DNA from: CAYVTZ01 sp964454685
GTDB lineage: Bacteria; Bacillota; Clostridia; Christensenellales; Christensenellaceae
NCBI GenBank assembly: GCA_964454685.1
Contig: CAYVTZ010000031.1
Span: 1-37,116 of the forward strand
Direction of reading: 5' to 3'
DNA: 37,116 nucleotides
The notes under the pieces are model-generated. The model was not told the origin of the DNA, did not search any database, and worked only from the letters and a program-made list of their open reading frames with translations. The translations under genes were made by a program, and so were the position numbers. Positions 13,946-22,774 of the stretch are shown here, in pieces (the first letter of the stretch is position 1; each line of letters begins with the position of its first letter).

Positions 13946-15172
13946 TTAATAACGGTTATCAAATACACGCGTGGATTTTTTTTCGCTGCGCGGGAGATCG
14001 CCGATCTGCACTGCTTTTGCAACGGGCGTAATGCCGATGACTGCTTTAAACTGCGCTGTAACAGACTTTTCCAGTGCTTGCGCGTCTGCGCCTTGCAGCG
14101 AGGTTTCAAAAAACAGCGTGAGGATATCGCGCCCATTGAGGTGATCGATCATCACCTGATATTCGCTGCTGACCCCGTCGATCTGCGACAGCAAAGTATC
14201 GATGCGGCTGGGATAGACGATGGCACCCTTGACTTTGACCATTTCATCCGAGCGGCCGATGAGCGTATCAATGCGCGGAAACACGCTGCCGCAGGCGCAA
14301 TCGCCGGGGACGAAGCGTGTGAGGTCGTGCGTGCGGTAACGGATCAGCGGCGCGCCTTCCTTGCACAGTGTGGTGATCACCAGCTCGCCGATGGAACCAT
14401 GCGGCACCTGCTCTCCCGTTTTGGGATCGATGATCTCGCAATAGATGAAGTCATCCCAATAGTGCATCCCGCATTCATGATCGCAACTAATGGCGATACC
14501 GGGGCCATAGATTTCGGTTAGACCATAGATATCGTAAAGCTCTACGCCCAGCTCTTCTGCAATGCGGCGGCGCATTTTTTCGCCCCAGCGCTCGGAGCCG
14601 ATCAGCGCTTTTTTGAGATGTATTTTGTCGTGCAGCTTGCGGCGGGTCACTTCCTCCGCCAACAGCAGCGCATACGACGAGGTTGCGCACAGCACGGTGG
14701 ACTTGAGGTCCTGCATCATTTGGAGCTGCTTATCCGTATTGCCCGGACCCATAGGGATGGTCATTGCGCCCATTTTTTCCGCGCCGAGCTGGAAGCCGAT
14801 GCCTGCCGTCCACAATCCGTAACCGGGCGTGATGTGCACACGATCCAGACTGGTGACGCCTGTGGTCTCGTAGCAGCGCGCAAACATGCTGGACCAATCG
14901 TCCACGTCTTTTTGCGTGTAGGGGATGATGACGGGTTTGCCCGTGGTGCCGGAAGAAGAATGGATACGCACGATGCGTTCGTCCTCTACGGCTTGCAAGC
15001 CCAGAGGATACGCATTGCGCAGATCTTCCTTGCCCGTGAAGGGCAGCTTTTCAAAATCCTGCTGCGTTTTCAGATCGTTTCCGTTTAAACCGTCAAACTG
15101 CTTTTGGTAAAACGCGCCTTGCATCGCGTGCGAGATAGACGCTTTGATTTTTTCAAACACTTGTTGCTCCAT
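13946..15172 (-). CDS. paaK: Phenylacetate-CoA ligase family enzyme
   Basis: The 408-residue protein is an adenylate-forming ligase of the PaaK group. It contains the P-loop-like SSSGTTGKP (about residues 72-80), YGLTEIYGPG (about 217-226), and SDEMVKVKGAIVYPSRID, which starts the C-terminal domain. The family makes aryl-CoA from aryl acids, ATP and CoA through an aryl-AMP. Directly behind iorA-iorB it fits the release or reuse of phenylacetate, 4-hydroxyphenylacetate or indoleacetate in aromatic amino acid catabolism. Only 1 bp separates it from iorB, so the three genes form one operon. The exact acid is not shown by sequence. Confidence 0.9.
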   Translation of the reverse strand: MEQQVFEKIKASISHAMQGAFYQKQFDGLNGNDLKTQQDFEKLPFTGKEDLRNAYPLGLQAVEDERIVRIHSSSGTTGKPVIIPYTQKDVDDWSSMFARCYETTGVTSLDRVHITPGYGLWTAGIGFQLGAEKMGAMTIPMGPGNTDKQLQMMQDLKSTVLCATSSYALLLAEEVTRRKLHDKIHLKKALIGSERWGEKMRRRIAEELGVELYDIYGLTEIYGPGIAISCDHECGMHYWDDFIYCEIIDPKTGEQVPHGSIGELVITTLCKEGAPLIRYRTHDLTRFVPGDCACGSVFPRIDTLIGRSDEMVKVKGAIVYPSRIDTLLSQIDGVSSEYQVMIDHLNGRDILTLFFETSLQGADAQALEKSVTAQFKAVIGITPVAKAVQIGDLPRSEKKSTRVFDNRY

Positions 15173-15173
15173 T

Positions 15174-15749
15174 TTATGCCTGCTTTCTGCCGAACTCGTA
15201 TGCGCGGCGGTTCATCTCCGCGAAACGCTCGGGAATGTTTTGTAACATGACCTGCAAGAGGTCGTCTGCGCCGAAGGGAAGCACGCCACATGCGGCAGCG
15301 CAGCCCAGCAGCGCGATATTCAGTGCCTTTTTATTGCCGCAGCATGTAAGCAGCCCGGCGCCGTCCACGAGCTTGAGCCGTGCGACATGGGCTTGCAAGT
15401 AATCCAACTGGGGCGCGACATCATAGCCGCCATGCAGCGAGCTGGTGATGGGCGCGATGGGGTCGGTACAGACGATGAGCATACCATCCGGCTTTAGGAA
15501 AGGCAATGCGCGCACCGCTTCGGAAGGCTCAAACGCGAGAATCACATCCGCCTGATGTGCCGCGATCATGGGGGAAGCAACGCATTCGCCCATTTTTACG
15601 TGGCTCATGACGGTGCCGCCGCGCTGCGCCATGCCGATGGTTTCGGTGGTGCGCACTTGCATGCCTTGTGCGAGCGCTGCCGCCGCAAGAATTTTGGATG
15701 CGAGTACGGTGCCTTGACCGCCCACGCCAACAATCAAAAATTGTGTCAT
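15174..15749 (-). CDS. iorB: Indolepyruvate:ferredoxin oxidoreductase, beta subunit
   Basis: The 191-residue protein belongs to the gamma-type (POR) domain family: MTQFLIVGVGGQGTVLASKI at the start, then TETIGMAQRGGTVMSHVKMG. With IorA it oxidises aryl pyruvates (indolepyruvate, phenylpyruvate, hydroxyphenylpyruvate) to aryl-CoA with reduction of ferredoxin, in the cytoplasm. Its ATG overlaps the iorA stop (ATGA). Confidence 0.93.
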   Translation of the reverse strand: MTQFLIVGVGGQGTVLASKILAAAALAQGMQVRTTETIGMAQRGGTVMSHVKMGECVASPMIAAHQADVILAFEPSEAVRALPFLKPDGMLIVCTDPIAPITSSLHGGYDVAPQLDYLQAHVARLKLVDGAGLLTCCGNKKALNIALLGCAAACGVLPFGADDLLQVMLQNIPERFAEMNRRAYEFGRKQA

Positions 15750-17527
15750 TTTTGCGCACCTCCGATTGCGTCAAAGGGACAGACAAACGCGCAAGCGCCG
15801 CAGCCTGTACAGAGTTCACTATCGATGCGCACGGTGTCTCCGTCGTAGGAGAGCGCCGGACAGCCCAGTTTTTTGATGCACTGTTTGCACTGCGTACATG
15901 CCGCGCCTATGGTACAGGTTTTGCTGTTCTTTTCCAGCATGATGCAGGGCGCCTCAAACAACAGCACCCGCACGCCACGCATTTCTGCGACTTCCTGCGT
16001 TTTTTGGATTGCCTGCTGCAAATCAAACGGGTTGACACGACAAAAAGCATCCACGCCCAAAGCACGTACCAATGCTTCGATGTCCAATTTTGAGGACTGT
16101 GTGTGCATCATGGTCTGCCCTGTGCCGGGGTGCGGCTGACCGCCCGTCATGGCGGTGATGCTGTTGTCCAGCACTACGATAATAATATCCGTTTGATTAT
16201 ACACGGCATTGACTATGCCGGCGATGCCCGTGTGGAAGAAGGTGGAATCGCCAATGAAAGCGAAGTGCAGCACGTCCGGCTGTACTCGCTGCAAGCCTTG
16301 GGCGATTGTGATGCCCGCGCCCATGCACAGGCAGGTATCCACCATATCCAGCGGCTGGGAATTGCCGAGGGTATAGCAGCCGATATCGCCGGAAAACACT
16401 GCCTGACGCTTTTTGGTGGCCTCTTTGACCGCATAAAACGAGGCGCGGTGCGGGCAGCCCGCACAGAGTACGGGTGGGCGCACCGGCAGCGCCGGCGGTT
16501 CGGGTAGCGGGAGCGCTGACTCCTGCGGGAGCTGCAAAAACGTTCGAACGGCACGCGCCACAAGGTCGATGCTATACTCACCTGCATTGGGAAGATCGCC
16601 GGAGGTTTTGCCGCGCAACTTGACACGCAGACCGGTTTCGCCGCAGACGGCGAGCAGGGCGCGCTCCATGACGGGATCCAGCTCTTCCAGCACCAGCACC
16701 TCTTCCAGCCCTTCCAAAAAGGATTGCATGAGCGGGTGCGGATAGGGTAATGTGGACAGCTTGAGCAGCTTATATTCTGCATCCACACCTTCCAGCGCAG
16801 CGCAGGCGTGGGCATAGCTGATACCGCTGGCGACGATACCGCGCTTACCGCTGCCACACAGCGTATTATGCGGATTCTGCTCCTCCTGCAAGGCGCGCAG
16901 ATTTTGCTCGATCTGCTGCTTGTTTGCAAAAGCGAGGCGTGGGAAAATGACCCATTTGCTATCTTTGATAAATCCTTCCGGCCGGGGAAGGGAAAGCGGC
17001 TCTTTGAAGGTGACGGGGGCGCAGGCGTGGCAGACACGCGTGGTAGGACGCAGGATGACCGGCGTATGAAAACGCTCGGAAAGAGCGAACGCATCCTCCA
17101 TCATGGCGTATGCTTCCTCCGGTGAGGTGGGATCGAACACGGGCAGTTTGGCAAAAATGCCAAAGTGGCGCGTATCCTGCTCGGTTTGAGAGGAAATGGG
17201 ACCGGGATCGTCTGCAACGACGATGACCATACCGCCCTTGACCCCGACATAATTTAGACTCATCAAGGGATCGGATGCGACATTGAGCCCCACCTGCTTC
17301 ATGGTGACCAAAACGCGCGCGCCTGCATAGGCTGCACCTGCGCCCACTTCCATAGCGGCTTTTTCATTGACCGACCATTCCACATAGATGCTGCCGTCGT
17401 TTTGCCCGGCAACCGTTTCTAAAATCTCGGTAGAGGGTGTGCCCGGATAGCCTGTGACCACGTGTACCCCCGCGTGGATGGCGCCGTAGGCGATCGCCTC
17501 GTTACCCATGAGTAGTTTTGTTTGCAT
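15746..17527 (-). CDS. iorA: Indolepyruvate:ferredoxin oxidoreductase, alpha subunit
   Basis: The 593-residue thiamine-diphosphate enzyme has the N-terminal pyrimidine-binding domain (LLMGNEAIAYGAIHAGVHVV), the TPP domain around FSGDIGCYTLG, with CMGAGITIAQG and FAFIGDSTFFHTGI, and a C-terminal ferredoxin part with CTQCKQC and CTGCGACAFVCP for two 4Fe-4S clusters. The length is normal. It removes carbon dioxide from aryl pyruvates made by aminotransferases, keeping energy as aryl-CoA and reduced ferredoxin. The ATG follows AAAGGA, and a consensus promoter stands at 17569-17597. Confidence 0.96.
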   Translation of the reverse strand: MQTKLLMGNEAIAYGAIHAGVHVVTGYPGTPSTEILETVAGQNDGSIYVEWSVNEKAAMEVGAGAAYAGARVLVTMKQVGLNVASDPLMSLNYVGVKGGMVIVVADDPGPISSQTEQDTRHFGIFAKLPVFDPTSPEEAYAMMEDAFALSERFHTPVILRPTTRVCHACAPVTFKEPLSLPRPEGFIKDSKWVIFPRLAFANKQQIEQNLRALQEEQNPHNTLCGSGKRGIVASGISYAHACAALEGVDAEYKLLKLSTLPYPHPLMQSFLEGLEEVLVLEELDPVMERALLAVCGETGLRVKLRGKTSGDLPNAGEYSIDLVARAVRTFLQLPQESALPLPEPPALPVRPPVLCAGCPHRASFYAVKEATKKRQAVFSGDIGCYTLGNSQPLDMVDTCLCMGAGITIAQGLQRVQPDVLHFAFIGDSTFFHTGIAGIVNAVYNQTDIIIVVLDNSITAMTGGQPHPGTGQTMMHTQSSKLDIEALVRALGVDAFCRVNPFDLQQAIQKTQEVAEMRGVRVLLFEAPCIMLEKNSKTCTIGAACTQCKQCIKKLGCPALSYDGDTVRIDSELCTGCGACAFVCPFDAIGGAQK

Positions 17528-17568
17528 TGCTTTATTCCTTTAACATAAATTGATACACATACTTACTT

Positions 17569-17597
17569 ATTATATGCTTTTTTGGCATTTTGAGCAA
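17569..17597 (-). promoter_or_regulatory. Promoter of the iorA-iorB-paaK operon
   Basis: TTGCTC and TATAAT on the minus strand are spaced by 17 bp, 42 bp before iorA. Confidence 0.65.
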
Positions 17598-17614
17598 TGA
17601 TTTTCAGTTGGAAG

Positions 17615-17654
17615 AGAAAAAGATAAACCCCCAACGCTGTGGTCGGGGGTTTAT
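17615..17654 (-). terminator. Terminator after the large surface protein gene
   Basis: ATAAACCCCC pairs with GGGGGTTTAT around 12 nt, followed by a T-rich run (CTTTTTCTC) on the minus strand, 15 bp after the stop codon. Confidence 0.8.
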
Positions 17655-17668
17655 AGAACACTGGATTT

Positions 17669-19732
17669 TTAGAAGTTGTTGCGATCCCTGCGCGGTGCGC
17701 TTGGCCGAGGCGCGGGACGCTGCTGCGGTTCGTCGTAACCATCCGGTTCACGGTACTGCGGACGTTGCGGTTGCTCGTGCGGCTCGATGCTTTCGCGCGG
17801 CATCTGCCTTTGCGGACGATATTCTTCACGATATTCCTCGCGGAATTGCTCACGCTGCGGCATTTGCTCACGTTGCGCCGGCTCGTGCTGCATGGGTTCG
17901 CGCTGCGCTTGCTCACGATATTGACCACGCTGTGGCGGCGCTTCACGATACTGGCCGCGCTGCGGTTGGCGCTCTTCAAATTCGTCGTACTGCGGACGCT
18001 GCTGCGGCGCTGCACTGCGCTGCGGTCGATCATACTGCGCGCTTTGACGCTGCTGCGGTCTGCCGCTTGGCTGCGGGCGATTGGTCGGCTGCGGTCTGCT
18101 GCCTGCGGGGCGGCTGCCGGTTGCACGGCTTGCCGTTTGCGGTCTGGTGCTGGGGGAAGGTCTTCCGCCCGAAGGTTTGGATTTTCCGCCGCCGCCAAAC
18201 ATACCCTTGCCGGTCTTTTTGCCTCTGAAGTAGAGGTAAATGAGTACGCCTGCCACTGCTGCCGCTGCAACGATGATGATGAGCAGCAAGAGCGTGTTGT
18301 TGTCCATATCGAAGAAGGAGCTGCTGGTTTTGACCACGGCAACTTCAAATTGAGGCGTGGACGTCTGAATGGACTGTCCGTTGGGCATCACTGCCGAAGC
18401 CTGATATTGGAACTGCGTGGTTTCCTCGATCTTTTTCGTGATGGGATCAAAAGCGTGGCTTTCGCCTGCCGCAAGCGAGGGCAGCGTCAACGTACCCAGC
18501 AGTGCGTCTGTGACAACGATGTCCGAAAGCGGCTCCTGACTCAGATTGCTGACGGTCACCGTCATGGTGACATCGCCGGGCTTGGTCAGTTTATTGGTGC
18601 TGAGCTCGATGCCCAGCTTGATGACCTCAGAAGGATTGATCTGCGCGACGGGCGCTGCGGCAGTAGAAACCGGCACTGCATTGGATTCGGCTGCGACCGG
18701 CGCGCCGTCATCCTCTGTTCCTGCGACATTGAACACGAGAGAGGAATCGGCATTGGCGACATAGCCGGCACTGCCCGTTGCGGTTTCGCCCGCGGCAAGA
18801 CTCTGCGCAGACATCTGCACCGGCGCGCCGGTGGGATCTGTAACGGAAAGATTGCTGATCGCTTTGGTGCCCGTATTGGTAACGGTGACTGTGCAGTTGA
18901 TGGTTTCGCCGGGGGCGACCTCTTGCTTATCCGTCTGCAAATCAACGGAAAGCGACTGCGCCGCTACGGGCGTTGCATTGGGATCGACCGACTCTGTGGG
19001 GGGCGCACTTTCCGTGGTGGCGCCGACTTTGACGGTGACCTCATTGGACTGTGCCTTTTTTTCCGTTCCCGAAGCGGGATCCGCATACGTCAAGGTGACG
19101 GTTGCGGTGGTATCCTTAGAAAGCGGCTCACTCCAGTTTTTGGTGATGGTTTCACCGGGTGCGATGGAGAAGGTATCCCCCATTTGTTTGCCGCCGTTCA
19201 TCTGCTGGGATGTCAGATAGGCTTTTTCGATCTTGGTATTGCCGTCATTTTTGATTTTAAATGTAAACTTACATTTATCGCCGCTTTTGACGGAGGTGAC
19301 AGCCGTACTCAAAGAGATGGAAGCGGTTGCATTTGCCTCTTCCTTTTTGATGGTGAAGGAGGGGGAAGAACCCGACATTTTGGCACCATCGGCATCTGTC
19401 CATGTGATCAGAAAGGTGCGCGATTGACCGAGATCATCTTCCGTTACCTGCCATGTGCCGCCCATTTCGACGGTTTGCCCTGCGGGAATCTCGCCTGTGG
19501 CACAGACTTCGCCGCTACCGCCGGGGGCAATGACCTTGACATCTGTGACGGGGTCACCATTGTTGGTAATCTTGATTTTGACCTGTGCCGCACCCGGCGA
19601 GGTCATGTTTGTGGGGGAGATGGTGACCGTGGTGGTCAGGGAGCTGTTTGCCGCCTGCGCCACGCCTCCAAATCCAACAACCAGCGTCAACATGATCGCA
19701 ATCACTAAGACAGTTGTCATAAATTTTTTCAA
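17669..19732 (-). CDS. Membrane-anchored multi-domain surface protein with Gln/Arg/Pro-rich tail
   Basis: Start TTG 19732 has GGAGGG 7 nt upstream. Residues 1-27 are a signal peptide ending VAQA. Four Ig-like beta domains of the CARDB/NEW3 type follow (about 31-128, 136-237, 259-356, 371-465), each with phrases such as VKIKITNNGDPVTDV or TVTVTNTGTKAISNL. One membrane helix lies at about 479-502. The cytoplasmic tail (503-687) starts with a Gly/Lys hinge and is then rich in Arg, Gln, Pro and Glu, with repeats such as RGQYRE. The role is unknown; the domains suggest cell-wall-side binding, the tail an inside tether or scaffold. The tail looks disordered and repeat-expanded. Confidence 0.8.
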   Translation of the reverse strand: MKKFMTTVLVIAIMLTLVVGFGGVAQAANSSLTTTVTISPTNMTSPGAAQVKIKITNNGDPVTDVKVIAPGGSGEVCATGEIPAGQTVEMGGTWQVTEDDLGQSRTFLITWTDADGAKMSGSSPSFTIKKEEANATASISLSTAVTSVKSGDKCKFTFKIKNDGNTKIEKAYLTSQQMNGGKQMGDTFSIAPGETITKNWSEPLSKDTTATVTLTYADPASGTEKKAQSNEVTVKVGATTESAPPTESVDPNATPVAAQSLSVDLQTDKQEVAPGETINCTVTVTNTGTKAISNLSVTDPTGAPVQMSAQSLAAGETATGSAGYVANADSSLVFNVAGTEDDGAPVAAESNAVPVSTAAAPVAQINPSEVIKLGIELSTNKLTKPGDVTMTVTVSNLSQEPLSDIVVTDALLGTLTLPSLAAGESHAFDPITKKIEETTQFQYQASAVMPNGQSIQTSTPQFEVAVVKTSSSFFDMDNNTLLLLIIIVAAAAVAGVLIYLYFRGKKTGKGMFGGGGKSKPSGGRPSPSTRPQTASRATGSRPAGSRPQPTNRPQPSGRPQQRQSAQYDRPQRSAAPQQRPQYDEFEERQPQRGQYREAPPQRGQYREQAQREPMQHEPAQREQMPQREQFREEYREEYRPQRQMPRESIEPHEQPQRPQYREPDGYDEPQQRPAPRPSAPRRDRNNF

Positions 19733-19773
19733 TTTCGTACCCTCCGCTCTTCAGCTAGATTGATTCCTATTTT

Positions 19774-20847
19774 TTATTTGATGACGACATTTTCCACCCA
19801 ACCAAACGGGTCTGCGATTTCGCCGTATTGGATTCCGGTGAGTTCGTCATAAAACATCTGAGCCATTTTACCCATTTGCCCACCTGCGATGGTGAAGGTT
19901 TCCTCTCCATACATCAGTTCGCCTACCGGGCTGACCACGGCTGCCGTGCCCGTGCCAAACGCCTCACGCAGCGTGCCGGACTTGGTGCAGTCGATGACCT
20001 CGTCAATAGAGATTTTACGTTCTTCCACCGCAATGCCTTTGCTTTTGGCGATTTCGATGACGCTGGCGCGCGTGATGCCGGGCAAGATTGAGCCATCCAG
20101 CATGGGTGTGACCAGCGTATCTCCGATGACAAACATCATGTTCATGGAGCCGACTTCCTCGACATATTTTCGTTCCGCAGCGTCCAGCCAAAGCACTTGA
20201 TCGCAGCCTTTTTCATGCGCTTCCGTGCCTGCAATGAGGCTGGCGGCATAATTGGCAGACGTCTTGGCAAAGCCGAGACCGCCCTTTGCTGCGCGTACAT
20301 AGTCCTTCTCCACCAAAATGCGAACCGGCGCGAGACCATTTGCATAATAGGCGCCCACGGGGCCGAGGATGATATAGAAGCAATATTCGCTGGCTGCACG
20401 TACTCCCAGAAAAGGATCCAGACCGATATAATTCGGACGGATGTACAGTGAGGTTCCCTTCGTTTTGGGAATCCATGCCTGCTCGACCTCCACCAGCTTT
20501 TTGAGCGCAGTGAATGCCAGCTCCTCATCAAACTCCGGCATGGCGAGCCGCTTTGCGGAATTGCTCATGCGCTTGAAGTTATCACGCGGACGAAACAGGC
20601 TGATATCGCCGTTGACCTGCGTATACGCCTTGAGGCCCTCAAAGACCTCCTGTCCATAGTGCAGCACGGTGGAAGCGGGTGAGAAGCTGAAGTTCTCATA
20701 CGGCTTAATCTGCGCGTCGTGCCAGCCAATGCCTGCTGTGTAGTTCATCGAGAACATATAGTCAGAAAAAATCTGCCCGAACCCCAGCTTGGCTTCGTCC
20801 TGTGGCTTTACCTTTGTTACTGTCGCTTTCGTAAACTTGATTTCCAT
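19774..20847 (-). CDS. ilvE: Branched-chain amino acid aminotransferase
   Basis: This fold-type IV PLP enzyme interconverts Val, Leu and Ile with their 2-keto acids using 2-oxoglutarate/glutamate. It shows VLHYGQEVFEGLKAY (about residues 61-75), RPNYIGLDPFLGV, the catalytic Lys in GGLGFAKTSANYAAS, and SGTLREAFGTGTAAVVSPVG for phosphate binding. The length of 357 residues fits the bacterial type. It follows yigZ by 33 bp in the same direction, so it is the last gene of the aminotransferase-tyrS-yigZ-ilvE operon. Confidence 0.95.
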   Translation of the reverse strand: MEIKFTKATVTKVKPQDEAKLGFGQIFSDYMFSMNYTAGIGWHDAQIKPYENFSFSPASTVLHYGQEVFEGLKAYTQVNGDISLFRPRDNFKRMSNSAKRLAMPEFDEELAFTALKKLVEVEQAWIPKTKGTSLYIRPNYIGLDPFLGVRAASEYCFYIILGPVGAYYANGLAPVRILVEKDYVRAAKGGLGFAKTSANYAASLIAGTEAHEKGCDQVLWLDAAERKYVEEVGSMNMMFVIGDTLVTPMLDGSILPGITRASVIEIAKSKGIAVEERKISIDEVIDCTKSGTLREAFGTGTAAVVSPVGELMYGEETFTIAGGQMGKMAQMFYDELTGIQYGEIADPFGWVENVVIK

Positions 20848-20880
20848 TGTACCATTCCTACTCCAATATATTTGATATAT

Positions 20881-21528
20881 TTACTTTCTGTTCACAACTT
20901 CCTTCGTTTGAAGGTAAATTTCCGCTGTTTTGGTGAAAATGTCTGCGCCGAGAAACGCATCGCGGGTGCGGCTGACAAATGCGGCCTCGTTTTCTTCGCG
21001 CAGTGTGACCTGCCCGGCGACCTCTTGCAAAAACTCTGCTTCGACGGTCGCATCAAATTCGCTTGCGAGCGTCATGAGCTTGCCATAATCGGCATAAGGC
21101 ATTTGAAAGCGGTACACGGTTGCGGGGACATTCCGTGTAAAGGTGGCCTGATCCAATGCCAGCGACACGCTGGAAGAATATGCCCGCGTCAGCCCGCCCG
21201 TTCCCAGCAGTGTTCCGCCAAAATAGCGCGTGACCACGGCTAGGATGTTGGTGACACCGCTATGCGTGAGTACATCCAGCATGGGCATACCCGCCGTGCC
21301 TTGCGGCTCCCCGTCATCGGAGGCGCGCAGACCGTTTTTGTCCTGCCCCAGCACATAAGCAAAGCAGTTGTGCGTGGCGTTATAATGACGCTTACGCAGA
21401 GCGTTTAGCCGTGCCATTGCGTCCTCTTCCTGCTCTACCGTCATCAGTGCGCAGATGAAGCGGGATTTTTTGATGACAGTCTCGCACTCGACCTCTTGTG
21501 CGAGCGTGATAAAGGAGGCTCTGCTCAC
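20881..21528 (-). CDS. YigZ/IMPACT (UPF0029) family protein
   Basis: The 215-residue protein starts MSRASFITLAQEVE and contains KKSRFICALM, ATHNCFAYVLG, RASDDGEPQGTAGMPML and VVTRYFGGTLLGTGGLTRAYS, the UPF0029 signature. The C-terminal part fits DUF1949. The family is related to eukaryotic IMPACT, a regulator of Gcn2; in bacteria a ribosome- or proline-peptide-related role is debated. Its start overlaps the tyrS stop by 4 bp. Confidence 0.93.
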   Translation of the reverse strand: MSRASFITLAQEVECETVIKKSRFICALMTVEQEEDAMARLNALRKRHYNATHNCFAYVLGQDKNGLRASDDGEPQGTAGMPMLDVLTHSGVTNILAVVTRYFGGTLLGTGGLTRAYSSSVSLALDQATFTRNVPATVYRFQMPYADYGKLMTLASEFDATVEAEFLQEVAGQVTLREENEAAFVSRTRDAFLGADIFTKTAEIYLQTKEVVNRK

Positions 21529-22748
21529 ACAAGTACGACCCGGTGAAATACCTTTTTGCCTTTTTTAATCATGAGACCGTCTGTGCCGAACTCTGCAGTC
21601 GTGACTGAGGCAAATTCATCCGCAACCTTTTCACCATTCACGAGAATGCCGCCGCCTGCAATGAGCCTGCGCCCTTCGCCGCGTGACTTGGTGAGTCCGC
21701 AGAGGATCATCAGATCGATCAATTTTTCGTTTTCGGCAAGCTGCTCTGCCGTGATTTGTGTGGTGGGAACATTTTCCAATTCGCCGCCGCCGCCAAACAA
21801 TGCTTCTGCTGCCTGCTGTGCCTGTGCTGCCGCTTCCTCGCCGTGTACCTGCTTGGTGATTTCAAACGCCAATATCTTTTTGGCTTCGTTGATTTCGTTG
21901 TCCTTGAGCGCGGACAGGCGGTTGACCTCATCCATCGGCAGGAAGGTGAGCAGAGACAGGCAGGTGCGCACATCAGCATCCGCCGTATTTCTCCAATACT
22001 GGTAAAATTCGTAAGGGGATGTCTTGTCGGCATCCAGCCAGACTGCGCCGGACTCGGTTTTGCCCATTTTTTTGCCATCGCTTTTTAAGAGCAGTGTGAT
22101 TGTAAGCCCGTATGCTTCTTTTTGCTCTTTGCGGCGGATGAGGTCTGCACCCGCGAGGATATTCGACCATTGGTCGTCTCCGCCCATTTCCAGACGGCAG
22201 TTATACTTGCGATTGAGCAGCAGAAAATCGTATGCCTGCATGAGCATATAATTGAACTCGAAGAAGGTGAGCCCTTTTTCCAAGCGCTGTTTGTAGCAAT
22301 CTGCGGTGAGCATGCGGTTGACAGAAAAGCAGGTGCCGATTTCGCGCAGGAACTCAACATAATTGAGATCAAGCAGCCAATCTGCATTGTCCACCATGAT
22401 GGCCTTGCCCTCTGAAAAATCCAGAAAACGGCTGATTTGCTCCTTGAAAATTGCCGCGTTGTGCGCGATGATCTCGCGCGTCATCATACGACGCATATCG
22501 CTTTTGCCGCTGGGATCGCCAATCATTGTGGTGCCGCCGCCGATTAGCACGATCGGGACGTGTCCTGCGCGCTGCATGTGTGCCATTGCCATGAGCTGCA
22601 CGAAGTGCCCGACGTGCAGGCTGTCCGCCGTTGCGTCATAACCGGTGTAAAACGTGATGCTTTCCTTGCCTAAAAGCTCTTGTAATCCTTCGTGTGTGAC
22701 CTGACGCACGAAGCCTCTTTCCTTGAGTGTGTCAAAAACGTTGTTCAT
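21525..22748 (-). CDS. tyrS: Tyrosyl-tRNA synthetase
   Basis: This class I synthetase charges tRNA-Tyr. It has the HIGH-type motif HVGH (45-48) in YDATADSLHVGHFV, QAYDFLLLNRKYNCRLEMGG for tyrosine binding, KKMGKTESG as KMSKS, and a C-terminal S4 RNA-binding domain (about 340-405, GLTKSRGEGRRLI). The length of 407 is usual. It lies 26 bp after the aminotransferase gene. No T-box is found in the operon leader. Confidence 0.97.
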   Translation of the reverse strand: MNNVFDTLKERGFVRQVTHEGLQELLGKESITFYTGYDATADSLHVGHFVQLMAMAHMQRAGHVPIVLIGGGTTMIGDPSGKSDMRRMMTREIIAHNAAIFKEQISRFLDFSEGKAIMVDNADWLLDLNYVEFLREIGTCFSVNRMLTADCYKQRLEKGLTFFEFNYMLMQAYDFLLLNRKYNCRLEMGGDDQWSNILAGADLIRRKEQKEAYGLTITLLLKSDGKKMGKTESGAVWLDADKTSPYEFYQYWRNTADADVRTCLSLLTFLPMDEVNRLSALKDNEINEAKKILAFEITKQVHGEEAAAQAQQAAEALFGGGGELENVPTTQITAEQLAENEKLIDLMILCGLTKSRGEGRRLIAGGGILVNGEKVADEFASVTTAEFGTDGLMIKKGKKVFHRVVLV

Positions 22749-22774
22749 GATTCCCTATCCTTATCCTATAAAAC

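Noticed and set aside
17765..19708. A 647-codon open frame on the plus strand
   Set aside because: It is antisense to the surface protein gene, has no ribosome binding site, and reads as Arg/Gly/Cys-rich nonsense produced by the GC-rich codons of the real gene.
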